Assembly (NCBI GenBank): GCA_900316795.1
Contig: ONEF01000008.1
Coordinates: 1-64,000, forward strand
From: an uncultured Bacteroidales bacterium
Lineage (GTDB): Bacteria > Bacteroidota > Bacteroidia > Bacteroidales > UBA932
Direction: 5' to 3'
Length of the DNA: 64,000 nt
This document shows, one piece after another, positions 16,712-25,200 of this stretch. The position numbers were made by a program, and so were the translations under genes. Positions within the stretch are counted from its first letter, which is position 1; every line of letters starts with the position of its first letter. Under the pieces are notes generated by a model that worked only from the letters and a program-made list of their open reading frames with translations, had not been told where the DNA came from and did not search any database.

Positions 16712-18211
16712 ATGTATGGTAAAAGATTTACAAGTTTGGCAGCAGCTCTGTTTCTGGCGTTCTTGTTTTTGTCAGGTCAGGTTGATGCGCAAGTCTATGT
16801 GCCTCCTGTAAGTGCCGCTGCCTGTGCCGAATGCGGTGGTGTGGGGGCTCACAAGCCTTCATGCCCTCATTACAGGTCTTCTCAGGAAGATTCCGATTCC
16901 AAATCAAGCTCCAACAAACCTGTGACCCGGTCTTCCAATCGCGGAGACGAGCCTTATTCAGACAGCAACTTTTTTGGGCTCATCGATGGCAAACCACTGA
17001 CCAACAAGGAATATTGGACAATCTTGATGGATATTTGCCCATATTGCGGAGCCAGTAACAACAAGTCGCACAAATCGGATTGTACCATAGGATATGCATT
17101 CAACAAATGGCACGAGTATTCAAACAGCGGCATGGATAAAGATGCCATAAGGATGCGAGACAACATTGTTGCGCTTAAACTTGCTTCCAGCAGAGGCAAA
17201 GCCACTCTGGCATCCATGCGCAATCCGTCTGGCTCCAGACCTTCAGCTTCAGCATCATCCAGCCAAAAACCTGCCGGTTCCGCTTCTTCCAGCACAAGTC
17301 TGAAAGACTATACCCCGGCACCTGAAAAAAAGAAACCGTCAGTAGGCAATCCCATTATGCCTTGTCCTCTGATGACACAAGCTCCTTTATTCTCCGGCAT
17401 AAACGAACACAGCATCGTCTATGACAAACTCCAAAGCATAGAAGGGGAGCATCCTTGGGGAACTGTGGATATGAATCACTTCCGCCGGAGCCAGAAAGGC
17501 GGATGGGGAGTCTTTGCAGACTATGACATTGAGCGTTACACCAACACTCCGAAGGGAGTTGTAGTACTTGGCAAACGCCAGCAAGACGGGTATATTCTGT
17601 GGATGACGTTGATGTTCGACAAGGATTCCGGAAAATATTTCGCGTATGAGGCTGAGAGCGAAGATGAAGACCGGAGTGGCAAAAAGGTGGCGCTTAAGGA
17701 TATCCGGTTTGAAAGCGAAGGAGAAGTCATCGTGAGGGAATATTCTGAAGGGTACAAAAGAGTTACGGATGTCTTTGGAAAAAGCATCGCCTCAGGTTAC
17801 AACATCAAGGTTCTTCCCTTGAAAGTTGACGGGCACAGGATAATTGCGCATGGCCCTGATCCTCAAGTGAAAGGAAGTCTTGCAAGTCATACCTTCATTT
17901 ACGATGACAAAGGGAAACAGATAGCCCACGGAGAAGTTCTGGAGTACTACGGTGACGCCGTAATCGCCAGGGACAAGAAGGGAACAAAGGCAACGATATA
18001 CAACTGGAATGGTCAGAGTATCCATTTTGACATGGGTGGGTGGCAGTCTGACACCATGAAGGATATACGGTGCTACAAAAGCGATCGGGGACCTTTTTAT
18101 ATAATCAAAATCCAGGAAGGAAGGTATGCGGTTTTCTCCCGCGGCTTCCGCCAGGTAGGAGGAACATACTCGTCAGAGAATGAGGCTCATGAAGCTTGGA
18201 AAAGATTATAA
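16712..18211 (+). CDS. Secreted protein with duplicated Cys-rich motif, unknown function
   Basis: The 499-residue protein has a signal peptide (cleavage near VDAQ). Two related Cys clusters follow: CAECGG ending HKPSCPHY (Cys38, 41, 51) and CPYCGA ending HKSDCTIGYA (Cys109, 112, 124). These look like a duplicated treble-clef-type zinc motif, which is unusual for an exported protein. A Ser/Ala/Pro-rich linker (about 168-210) separates them from a C-terminal beta-rich domain of about 280 residues with repeat-like strands (GWGVFADYDIERY, KGVVVLGKRQQDGY), perhaps a propeller or WG-repeat-like fold. I do not recognise a family. The gene is preceded by the 23-bp palindrome and a -7 element, and is probably the first target of the divergent two-component system. 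Confidence 0.75.
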   Translation: MYGKRFTSLAAALFLAFLFLSGQVDAQVYVPPVSAAACAECGGVGAHKPSCPHYRSSQEDSDSKSSSNKPVTRSSNRGDEPYSDSNFFGLIDGKPLTNKEYWTILMDICPYCGASNNKSHKSDCTIGYAFNKWHEYSNSGMDKDAIRMRDNIVALKLASSRGKATLASMRNPSGSRPSASASSSQKPAGSASSSTSLKDYTPAPEKKKPSVGNPIMPCPLMTQAPLFSGINEHSIVYDKLQSIEGEHPWGTVDMNHFRRSQKGGWGVFADYDIERYTNTPKGVVVLGKRQQDGYILWMTLMFDKDSGKYFAYEAESEDEDRSGKKVALKDIRFESEGEVIVREYSEGYKRVTDVFGKSIASGYNIKVLPLKVDGHRIIAHGPDPQVKGSLASHTFIYDDKGKQIAHGEVLEYYGDAVIARDKKGTKATIYNWNGQSIHFDMGGWQSDTMKDIRCYKSDRGPFYIIKIQEGRYAVFSRGFRQVGGTYSSENEAHEAWKRL

Positions 18212-18223
18212 ATCGCAGGTAGG

Positions 18224-19147
18224 ATGAAAAAGATAATCTTTGTTTTGCTATCAGCCCTTGCAGTTGTTGCTTGCGGCTATGATTCCAAGCCTGCAGACCC
18301 GGGAGACGGTTCCAAGGTCATAGAAATTACTTCCCCGCGCTTGGCTGTAGAAGGCAAGGAAATATTTTTATACTACCTCCGCGACGGTGTGCCGGTCCGT
18401 TCGTTGATGAAGGAAAATATGTCACTTGAACCACCAGTGACAGTGGACCCTCAAAAGTGGGACAGCTATGGTGAAACGCTTGAATCGATCCTTATCGCTT
18501 CCGACAGTGTTAGTTTATATGATTTCAGGGGTACAGAACATCATAGCAATTATGTCCAGTCTCCAGATGGTGTACGTTTGTTCTTTACTGCGTGGAATCC
18601 AACCACTTGTAAAAGGGATTTGTACTGGATCAGAAAGACCGGAGGCTTCCCTGTCCAGATAACATCTGATGACTGGTGGGCTGATTTCAGCGTGCCGTTC
18701 GCCTTTATGGAAGATCGTGGCAACAAGTTCGTGGATGGAAGCAAATCCTGGGTGTTGCTCTGTCTGTCATCCAATCCTGTAAGTCCTCCTGAAATAGTGG
18801 CGCTATGGATGGATGGACGCCGGCAGTATCTGGTATTGTCACACGATAACGACATCTACAAGGAGAACCATGTCAAAGGTTTATGGCAACAGAAAGGAGA
18901 AGTGCGGACATCGGCCGGCAATACAGTCCATTATTATGAACTGTGTTCTTCCAAGAAAGAACCGGGAAAGGAAATGCTTTATTATGCAGCTGGCGGCAAA
19001 AATCCGGCAGCATGGAACGAGGAGGCTGTACTTAAAGCGATTGGCGGAGGCCGGGCATTCAGCATAAGCACTTTGGAACTGGAGCATAACAATGATGAAC
19101 AGGAAGTTGTCGAGCAGCTGCTTCCAGGATTTATGGACTCGAAATAA
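18224..19147 (+). CDS. Lipoprotein of unknown function
   Basis: The 307-residue protein has a clear lipoprotein leader (MKKIIFVLLSALAVVAC, lipidated Cys17). The mature part is beta-rich with many Trp residues and stretches such as SPDGVRLFFTAWNP and RDLYWIRKTGGFPVQIT, reminiscent of propeller blades of TolB or DPP-IV type. No catalytic motif is visible. It starts 12 bp after the Cys-motif protein and is followed 8 bp later by another exported protein, so the three probably form one unit controlled from 16669. The function is unknown. Confidence 0.78.
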   Translation: MKKIIFVLLSALAVVACGYDSKPADPGDGSKVIEITSPRLAVEGKEIFLYYLRDGVPVRSLMKENMSLEPPVTVDPQKWDSYGETLESILIASDSVSLYDFRGTEHHSNYVQSPDGVRLFFTAWNPTTCKRDLYWIRKTGGFPVQITSDDWWADFSVPFAFMEDRGNKFVDGSKSWVLLCLSSNPVSPPEIVALWMDGRRQYLVLSHDNDIYKENHVKGLWQQKGEVRTSAGNTVHYYELCSSKKEPGKEMLYYAAGGKNPAAWNEEAVLKAIGGGRAFSISTLELEHNNDEQEVVEQLLPGFMDSK

Positions 19148-19155
19148 CCTGCAAA

Positions 19156-19680
19156 ATGACTTACATGAAGAACATAATAATCATCAGCCTTTTGGCTGCC
19201 ATTCTGCTATCGGGAGCGAGCCTCAAGGCTCAGGATAGCAATTCTGAATATCTTAAACAGCTTGAGGAAATCTACGGCAATGACGAGTACAGAGAAATGA
19301 AGGAGAAATTCGATTCCTTTGAACAGTCTATCGCCCAACACGAGGAAGAAGAACGCAAAAGCAGGAATTGGAGAATCCTGATTTCAGTGATTGTAGGTCT
19401 TTTGCCGGCGGCCGTTGTGCTCATCAGGGTTTTCACCGGTAAAATTAAACCGGCAGGCGGAAGAGCAGTCATCCAAGCCTCATTCATCCTGCTTCTGGGC
19501 GGAGCTGCCTTGGGCGCAGTCAACTACCTTATCCTTTGGCTCAGGCACACCGGAAACCAGGCAATCTTTATATATGTCGTCTTCATCGCCCTTGTAGCAG
19601 GAGCTATTTATCTGTACACCAAGAAAAACCTTGAAAAACCTGAAGAAAGTAAAATAACAAAGGAGCCTGAAAAAAACTGA
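19156..19680 (+). CDS. Small membrane protein with coiled coil and two to three helices
   Basis: The product is 174 residues from ATG 19156; an ATG at 19165 (MKNIIIISLLAAILL) is equally possible and gives a cleaner signal sequence ending SLKAQ. A charged, probably coiled segment follows (about 27-70, YLKQLEEIYGNDEYREMKEK), then two hydrophobic helices (about 75-95 and 108-160) and a Lys/Glu-rich cytoplasmic tail. No known family is evident. It is the third gene of the run from 16712 and may anchor or accompany the preceding exported proteins. Confidence 0.7.
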   Translation: MTYMKNIIIISLLAAILLSGASLKAQDSNSEYLKQLEEIYGNDEYREMKEKFDSFEQSIAQHEEEERKSRNWRILISVIVGLLPAAVVLIRVFTGKIKPAGGRAVIQASFILLLGGAALGAVNYLILWLRHTGNQAIFIYVVFIALVAGAIYLYTKKNLEKPEESKITKEPEKN

Positions 19681-19741
19681 AAAACCTGAAGAACGCAGAA
19701 CCCTTTGACCTTTGAATCATAAACACTAAAATTAAATAGTT

Positions 19742-20659
19742 ATGAAACGCTCAATACTTATATTGTTTGGGTTGCTGGCAACAAGTCTCAGCTGCGCCCA
19801 GAACCTGCGCTTCAAAGAAAACCGTATCAAAGTGCAGGCAGATGCCGATCGCGACGGAAAAGTATCGGAACAGGAAGCCAAAGCTGTTATCAGCCTTTCG
19901 CTCATGGCAAACAGAAGCGATATGTTCCAAATTTCCAGTTATGATGATCTCCGCTATTTCCCTAACCTTGAGTACCTCTATACCGGTTATACAGATGTGG
20001 ATACCATCGATCTGAGGAACAATCCGAAAATAAGGGAAGTGGATTACACAGGTGCAAGGTCCAAGAATCTGACAATACTGTTTGCCCCAGGCGTGAATAT
20101 GGTCAAACCAACTTCAGATGATATTTGGACAAGCAGCAAAAAATACATCCGTAAGGAAACTGATGACGCTTGCAAGGTCTCTGTCACGGATAAGGACGGC
20201 AATGATGTTTTCATCACCATAGAAGAAGGCAACTTTTTCTCCCGTTGCTTCACAGGATGTGACGCCAATCAGAACGGAAAGGTTACCTATGCGGAAGCAG
20301 CTGAGGCAACAACACTCTCGCTTCACTTCGGGGGGCGGTCCAACGTCATAGACAATTATGATTTCCTGAGGTTTTTCCCTAAGCTTGTCCGTTTGCATTT
20401 AGGCAATACAACCGTTGAAGGAATCGACCTGAGCCATAACATACTTCTGGAGGAAGTGAACATGGAAGAGGCTCTGTGGCTGAGAGTTGTGAAGGTTGCA
20501 GGCCCGGTTCTTCCAAAGTTCTATTGCCCTGCAGATGTCAAGATAATGACCATTCTTGTCGGCGACAGCGTTAAAATGCCATCCAATCCTGACCAGTTGA
20601 ACCTTGAGAAGTATCTGGAATTCTCGGAAGAAGGTATTGTCTCTGAGAAGAAAGATTAA
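19742..20659 (+). CDS. Exported protein with two EF-hand loops and leucine-rich-like repeats
   Basis: The 305-residue protein has an export leader; Cys18 in TSLSCAQ could be a lipobox. Two EF-hand-like calcium loops are visible: DADRDGKVSEQE (34-45) and DANQNGKVTYAE (174-185). Each is followed by an Ala-rich helix and then a leucine-rich-repeat-like stretch (LRYFPNLEYLYTGYT, TIDLRNNPKIREVDY; LRFFPKLVRLHLGNT, GIDLSHNILLEEVNM). The protein is therefore an internal duplication of an EF-hand plus LRR module of about 140 residues. This resembles Bacteroidota surface LRR proteins. The partner is unknown. It ends the run that may be controlled by the two-component system and is followed by a strong terminator. 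Confidence 0.78.
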   Translation: MKRSILILFGLLATSLSCAQNLRFKENRIKVQADADRDGKVSEQEAKAVISLSLMANRSDMFQISSYDDLRYFPNLEYLYTGYTDVDTIDLRNNPKIREVDYTGARSKNLTILFAPGVNMVKPTSDDIWTSSKKYIRKETDDACKVSVTDKDGNDVFITIEEGNFFSRCFTGCDANQNGKVTYAEAAEATTLSLHFGGRSNVIDNYDFLRFFPKLVRLHLGNTTVEGIDLSHNILLEEVNMEEALWLRVVKVAGPVLPKFYCPADVKIMTILVGDSVKMPSNPDQLNLEKYLEFSEEGIVSEKKD

Positions 20660-20734
20660 TCAGGGAGAAAGAAGACTGTTTCTCAGAACAGGCTGGCCCT
20701 TTGCGCTGAGTGCGAAAAGTGGAGTGGAAGGGTG

Positions 20735-20769
20735 CAAAAAAAGAGGTGAAACAATCACCTCTTTTTTTT
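20735..20769. terminator. Rho-independent terminator (works in both directions)
   Basis: AAGAGGTGA (20741-20749) pairs with TCACCTCTT (20755-20763) around a 5-nt loop. The stem is preceded by an A-run and followed by eight T residues. It closes the secreted-protein run and can also terminate the tRNA-Leu transcript on the minus strand. Confidence 0.9.
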
Positions 20770-20772
20770 GAG

Positions 20773-20855
20773 TGCCCAGGACAAGAGTCGAACTTGCACA
20801 CCATTGCTGGCACTAGTCCCTGAAACTAGCGTGTCTACCATTCCACCACCTGGGC
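20773..20855 (-). tRNA. tRNA-Leu (anticodon CAG)
   Basis: The minus strand folds into a class II tRNA. The acceptor stem is GCCCAGG with CCTGGGC. The D arm is GTGG..AGACAC, the anticodon stem CTAGT/ACTAG with loop TTCAGGG (anticodon CAG, codon CUG). A long variable arm and a T arm containing TTCGACT follow. The CCA end is not encoded. The length is 83 nt. Confidence 0.95.
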
Positions 20856-20910
20856 AATCAGGGAGTGCAAATATACAACTTTTGCTGAAATAACAATGAC
20901 TTTATTGAGA

Positions 20911-20942
20911 TTTTGGTTTGGGCTGTGCATTTTGTAACTTCG
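20911..20942 (+). promoter_or_regulatory. Promoter of the ubiE/menG - cls operon
   Basis: TTTTG (20911-20915) lies 19 nt before TAACTTCG (20935-20942), one mismatch from the TAnnTTTG consensus. The ATG at 20952 is only 9 nt downstream of the element, so the leader is a few bases. Confidence 0.5.
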
Positions 20943-20951
20943 CACACAGTT

Positions 20952-21698
20952 ATGGATACATCTCCAATTTTCAACGATATATCAGGGAACTACGACCGTT
21001 TCAACCATCTTTTCTCCATGAACATAGACAAAAGCTGGAGGAAAAGCTGTGCCCGTACGGCTTCAGGCGTAGCTTCTGAACTCGCCTTGAGGCGTGGTAC
21101 AGATTTATCAGCGATAAAGGTGCTGGACCTTGCCTGCGGAACAGGGGATCTCAGCATTGCTCTTGCGAAGAAGGGGCTTAAGGTCTCGGGAGCGGACATT
21201 TCCGAAGGGATGCTGGAGGTAGGAAAGAAGAAGATAGATGCGCTTTGGGGTGGCAAGTATTCCAAGTACCCCAAGCCGGTGCTTGAGATGGGAGACGGGG
21301 CCAGCCTCCCGTTTGAAGACGGTTCTATAGACATTGTCACAATCGGTTATGGCATAAGGAACTTTGACAACAGGCCAGCGTCGCTGAGGGAAATACTTAG
21401 AGTCCTCTCTCCTGGAGGAGTGCTTCTTATACTGGAGTTCGGGGAACCACGCAATGCACTGATGCGTCTTTTTTACAAGCCATATTTCAAGTATATGATT
21501 CCCCGCCTGGCTTCTGCCCTTACCAAGGGGAAGGACAGGGGCGCTTATGAGTACTTCATAAGGTCTGTGGAAAAATTTCCTAAATTTGAAATGTTTTGCA
21601 AAGAACTCACCGAAGCGGGGTTCCAAAATGCAGGATACAAGAGCCAGACAGGAGGCATTTCTGTCTTGTACAAAGCTTTCAAACCAATGGGTGAATGA
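20952..21698 (+). CDS. ubiE: Demethylmenaquinone methyltransferase (UbiE/MenG)
   Basis: I chose the ATG at 20952, just after the promoter; the product is 248 residues. UbiE/COQ5 marks are visible: N-terminal IFNDISGNYDRFNHLFSM, SAM-binding VLDLACGTGDLSIAL, GADISEGMLEVGK, and the C-terminal IGYGIRNFDNRPASLREILR and RVLSPGGVLLILEFGEP. It adds the final ring methyl of menaquinone, the anaerobic quinone of Bacteroidota, on the cytoplasmic side. Its stop overlaps the cardiolipin synthase start by 4 nt (ATGA), so both are translated from one message. Confidence 0.95.
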   Translation: MDTSPIFNDISGNYDRFNHLFSMNIDKSWRKSCARTASGVASELALRRGTDLSAIKVLDLACGTGDLSIALAKKGLKVSGADISEGMLEVGKKKIDALWGGKYSKYPKPVLEMGDGASLPFEDGSIDIVTIGYGIRNFDNRPASLREILRVLSPGGVLLILEFGEPRNALMRLFYKPYFKYMIPRLASALTKGKDRGAYEYFIRSVEKFPKFEMFCKELTEAGFQNAGYKSQTGGISVLYKAFKPMGE

Positions 21699-23188
21699 TA
21701 CTTTTTTCTTGGCATACTTTCTGGCCGATTCTGTCTGCTGTTCTCTATGCAATGAACTTTTGCATAGCGATTTACGCTTCCGTCGCAATGATTCTCAGAA
21801 GGCAGAACCCGGTCAAGACACTTTCCTGGATTGCCGTGATGGTCCTTCTGCCGTATTTGGGTATCCTGCTGTACTTCACGTTCGGGCAGAATTTCAGGAA
21901 AAAGAAATTGTTCTCCAGAAAGGGGCTGGCCGACATCAAGGTAAGGAAGGACCTTTGTGCAGACCAGAGCCTGGAACTTGATAGTGCTCCCGAGTTCCTT
22001 ACGGGGGATATGAAACCGTTCAAAAAACTCATTTACCAGAACCTCAAGAACAGTTATTCCCTTGTTGATTTCAACAACGACATCGAGTTCTACTATAATG
22101 GTCGCGATGCTCTCAATGCAATGTATGCCAGCATACAGGGAGCAGAAAACCACATTCATCTCCAGACATACATACTTGAAAATGACCGCATAGGCAACAA
22201 GTTCATCTCTCTTCTGATGGAGAAGGCCAAGTCCGGTGTGGAAGTCAGGCTTATGTATGACGATGTAGGCAGTCCGAAGATATCCAGGAAACTGCGGCGC
22301 CAGATGGAAAACGCCGGCATTGAAGTGATGGTTTTCTCCCCGGTGCACCTGTTTATGCCAATGTCCAAGATCAATTACCGCAACCACAGGAAAATACTGG
22401 TAGTGGACGGGGATACCGGTTTTTTGGGAGGAGTCAATATAGCGGACAGGTACTATTACGGCATGAACGGCGGGCTTTGGCACGATACCCAGGTGAAGAT
22501 TACCGGAGAGAGCGTATTCTCCCTGCAGGCCAGTTTTATGCTGGACCGCTATTTCGTCGTCCAGCATAAGATGTTTCTGTCCAGGCGGTATTTCCCTCAT
22601 ATAAAAGTTGGCAAGAAGGTCCTGTCCGGAAAGAACAGCAACGTTTATTCCCAGATCATATCATCAGGGCCTGACAGCGATTGGGCGGGCATCATGCAAT
22701 GCTATTTTACTGCAATAACCTCAGCTACAGACCATATTTACATAGTTACTCCATATTTCACTCCAAACGAGACTATTCTGGATGCCATAAAAGTTGCGGC
22801 CCTGGGAAGGATAGATGTCAGGCTTATGATTCCATACAAGGGAGACAGCCAGATGGCTCATTACTGTACACGGTCATACATAACCGAGCTTCTGGAAGCT
22901 GGAGTCAAGGTCTATCTGTTCAAAGACGGGTTCAACCACTCAAAAGTAATAAGCGTGGATTCCAAGATGGCTATCATCGGTTCCGCCAATATGGATGAGA
23001 GGAGCTTTGAGCACAATTTTGAGATAATGTCCGTGATGTATGACCGAGGATGCGCTTCTTCCGTGGAAGCACGCTTTGTCCGGGATATTTCATTGTGTGA
23101 AGAGGTTTCCCTTGACAGTTGGAAAAAGAGGAGCAAAGTCCAGAAGGTCAAGGAAAGTTTCTTCCGTCTCCTGTCTCCTTTAATATAA
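21695..23188 (+). CDS. cls: Cardiolipin synthase (PLD family)
   Basis: The 497-residue protein has two N-terminal membrane helices (about 5-28 and 36-57). These are followed by two HKD phospholipase-D domains: NHRKILVVDGDTGFLGGVN in the first half and NHSKVISVDSKMAIIGSAN in the second. The length and order fit bacterial ClsA-type synthases, which join two phosphatidylglycerol molecules, or phosphatidylglycerol plus phosphatidylethanolamine, into cardiolipin at the inner membrane. It is coupled to ubiE by a 4-nt overlap. A 37-bp gap with two palindromes separates it from the ROK kinase. Confidence 0.95.
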   Translation: MILFSWHTFWPILSAVLYAMNFCIAIYASVAMILRRQNPVKTLSWIAVMVLLPYLGILLYFTFGQNFRKKKLFSRKGLADIKVRKDLCADQSLELDSAPEFLTGDMKPFKKLIYQNLKNSYSLVDFNNDIEFYYNGRDALNAMYASIQGAENHIHLQTYILENDRIGNKFISLLMEKAKSGVEVRLMYDDVGSPKISRKLRRQMENAGIEVMVFSPVHLFMPMSKINYRNHRKILVVDGDTGFLGGVNIADRYYYGMNGGLWHDTQVKITGESVFSLQASFMLDRYFVVQHKMFLSRRYFPHIKVGKKVLSGKNSNVYSQIISSGPDSDWAGIMQCYFTAITSATDHIYIVTPYFTPNETILDAIKVAALGRIDVRLMIPYKGDSQMAHYCTRSYITELLEAGVKVYLFKDGFNHSKVISVDSKMAIIGSANMDERSFEHNFEIMSVMYDRGCASSVEARFVRDISLCEEVSLDSWKKRSKVQKVKESFFRLLSPLI

Positions 23189-23213
23189 TCGCGATTAAAA
23201 TTATTGACAATAA
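23186..23213. promoter_or_regulatory. Two adjacent palindromes before the ROK kinase gene
   Basis: TAATCGCGATTA (23186-23197) is a 12-bp perfect palindrome overlapping the end of cls. TTATTG-A-CAATAA (23201-23213) is a second, 13-bp palindrome. Both lie in the 37-bp gap before the ATG at 23226. They could be operators for the sugar-kinase gene; no cognate repressor is in the window. Confidence 0.4.
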
Positions 23214-23225
23214 ATAAGTTGCACT

Positions 23226-24170
23226 ATGAAAAAGAATTATGTGGCCGGTGTGGATATCGGCGGTCAGACAGCCAAGATCGGTATTGTTGACAGAAAAGGA
23301 AACATCCTTGCCAGAAAAGTTATCAGCACCAAATACAAGGAGGCTGACAAGTTTATAACTCTTCTCAGCGATGCCATCAAGGAACTGACTGTTGACATCG
23401 GGCTGGACAACCTCAACGGGATTGGTGTAGGAGCTCCTGACGGAAACTACTATACCGGAGACATCGTTGAACCTACCAATCTTATGTGGGCCAAAGGCAA
23501 GACAATCCATTTTGCAAACGAACTGTCCAAGAAGCTGAGCGGAATGAGGGTGATAGTGACCAACGATGCCAATGCAGCTGCAATAGGAGAGATGAAGTAC
23601 GGGGCCGCCAAGGGAATGAAAGACTTTATAGTAATCACTTTGGGCACTGGAGTAGGCAGCGGGATAGTTGTTGACGGAAGGCTGGTAAACGGCCACGACG
23701 GCCATGCCGGTGAGCTTGGGCACACTTGTGCTGTAAAGAACGGCAGAGAATGTCCTTGCGGCCAGAAGGGATGTCTTGAAACCTACTGCTCGGCTACCGG
23801 AGTAGCCAGAACAGCTGTGGAAATGCTGGAGAAGACAAATACTCCCAGCCTTCTGCGCAAGGTGAAAGACATAACCTCCAAGGATGTGTTTGACGCGGCA
23901 GAAAAAGGGGATAAGCTGGCAATCAAGATCTTCGAATACACCGGAAAGATTATGGGAGAAAAGTTTGCAGACTTCATTCCTTTCACTGCTCCGGAAGCTA
24001 TCATTCTCTTTGGTGGACTGACTCACGCGAGGAAGTATTTTATGGAGCAGCTTGTGGATTCGATGAACGAGAATGTGGTCTTCCTTTGGAAGGGTAAGGT
24101 TAAGGTCCTTGTCAGTGCTCTCAACGAGTCTGATGCCGCAATCCTTGGAGCCTCAGCTCTCGCTTGGTAA
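23226..24170 (+). CDS. ROK-family glucokinase
   Basis: The 314-residue protein shows the ROK features in order: ATP-binding GVDIGGQTAKIGIVD at the N-terminus, VTNDANAAAIGE, LGTGVGSGIVVDGRLV, then GHDGHAGELGHTCAV and the zinc-binding CPCGQKGCLETYCS. The catalytic Asp is in NDAN. Family members phosphorylate glucose or other hexoses, sometimes N-acetylhexosamines. The GHDGHAGELGH sugar loop is typical of glucokinases. There is no HTH, so it is an enzyme and not an NagC-type repressor. It is probably co-transcribed with the dehydrogenase that starts 12 bp later. Confidence 0.92.
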   Translation: MKKNYVAGVDIGGQTAKIGIVDRKGNILARKVISTKYKEADKFITLLSDAIKELTVDIGLDNLNGIGVGAPDGNYYTGDIVEPTNLMWAKGKTIHFANELSKKLSGMRVIVTNDANAAAIGEMKYGAAKGMKDFIVITLGTGVGSGIVVDGRLVNGHDGHAGELGHTCAVKNGRECPCGQKGCLETYCSATGVARTAVEMLEKTNTPSLLRKVKDITSKDVFDAAEKGDKLAIKIFEYTGKIMGEKFADFIPFTAPEAIILFGGLTHARKYFMEQLVDSMNENVVFLWKGKVKVLVSALNESDAAILGASALAW

Positions 24171-24182
24171 ATATTCAGAGAT

Positions 24183-25118
24183 ATGAAGATAGTGTTTCTT
24201 GATGCGGCTTCAATAGGGGAAGATGTTTCCCTGGAGCCAATAGCTTCTCTTGGAGAACTTGTAACATACCCGTTCACCTCTCCGGATCAGGTAGAGGAGA
24301 GAATAGGTGATTGTGATGTCTTGATAATCAACAAGGTGCAGTTAGGCCGCCAGCAGATTGACTGGGGCCGTAAGCTTAAGCTCATCTGCATAGCCGCTAC
24401 CGGAACAAACAATGTGGACCTCGGCTATGCCGCTTCCAAGGGTATTCCGGTAAAGAATGTGGCAGGCTATTCCACAGAAAGCGTGGCACAGGTTACAATG
24501 GCTATGCTGCTCGGGCTTTCCTGCCATACCGCATATTATGACAACAAGGTGAAAAGCGGGGAATACACAAAAGGAAATCTCGTCTCCGATGTTACCAGAA
24601 AGTGGGGGGAGCTCAAAGGCCAAAGGCTCGGAATCATAGGCCTGGGAACAATAGGTAGCCGTGTGGCCGCCCTGGCGGAATGCTTCGGGATGGAGGTCGT
24701 CTATTACGCTACCAGCGGTAAGCCTCATTCCGACAAGTATCATAGTTTGAGTCTGGAAGAACTCCTCAAAATCTCAGACTTCATTTCCGTACATGCTCCG
24801 CTCAATGACAGGACACTCAATCTTGTCACATACGAAAAGTTAAAGCTCTGCAAGCCAACCGCAAAGGTCATCAACATCGGACGAGGCGGAATCATCAACG
24901 AGGCTGACCTTGTGAAAGCCTTAAACGACAACCTGATAGAGGGGATTGGAATAGATGTCTTTTCAAAGGAACCCATTCCTGAAACATCTCCTTACCTGAA
25001 GATTGAGGACAAGACAAAAGCCATCCTCCTTCCTCACATAGGCTGGACAAGCAAAGAAGCCCGCACGCTCCTTGTCTCCAAAATCGCTGAGAATATAAAA
25101 ACCGAGGGGATAGGATAG
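24183..25118 (+). CDS. D-isomer 2-hydroxyacid dehydrogenase
   Basis: The 311-residue protein has the family fold. The NAD-binding motif LGIIGLGTIGSRVAALA is followed after about 18 residues by the expected second site. Active-site residues lie in NIGRGGIINEADL (Arg), GIGIDVFSKEP (Glu nearby) and LLPHIGWTSKEA (catalytic His). Overall it is closest to glycerate or hydroxypyruvate dehydrogenases (HprA-like). The exact substrate (hydroxypyruvate, glyoxylate, or another 2-keto acid) cannot be read from the sequence. It follows the ROK kinase by 12 bp. The 17-nt leader before the ATG nearly repeats that of the gene at 5254. Confidence 0.88.
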   Translation: MKIVFLDAASIGEDVSLEPIASLGELVTYPFTSPDQVEERIGDCDVLIINKVQLGRQQIDWGRKLKLICIAATGTNNVDLGYAASKGIPVKNVAGYSTESVAQVTMAMLLGLSCHTAYYDNKVKSGEYTKGNLVSDVTRKWGELKGQRLGIIGLGTIGSRVAALAECFGMEVVYYATSGKPHSDKYHSLSLEELLKISDFISVHAPLNDRTLNLVTYEKLKLCKPTAKVINIGRGGIINEADLVKALNDNLIEGIGIDVFSKEPIPETSPYLKIEDKTKAILLPHIGWTSKEARTLLVSKIAENIKTEGIG

Positions 25119-25129
25119 TTTCATTCAGA

Positions 25130-25200
25130 AAGGTTGAGGGTCAAAGCCTTTGCAGATAGCTCTAATATCTGCGGTAATGGGCTTTGACCTTCTCAACCTT
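25130..25200. repeat. 71-nt compound hairpin at the 3' end of the small basic ORF
   Basis: AAGGTTGAG-GGTCAAAGCC (25130-25148) is complementary to GGCTTTGACC-TT-CTCAACCTT (25180-25200), a 19-bp helix with a 2-nt bulge. Its loop holds a second helix, GCAGATA with TATCTGC. The right arm is coding sequence (codons for KVEKVKA) of the ORF at 25162-25302, so the left arm looks like an inverted copy of it. No T-run follows on either strand, so it is not a standard terminator. Confidence 0.7.

Noticed and set aside
21545-22600. A 351-codon minus-strand frame
   Set aside because: It lies antisense to ubiE and cardiolipin synthase, both with complete family motifs.
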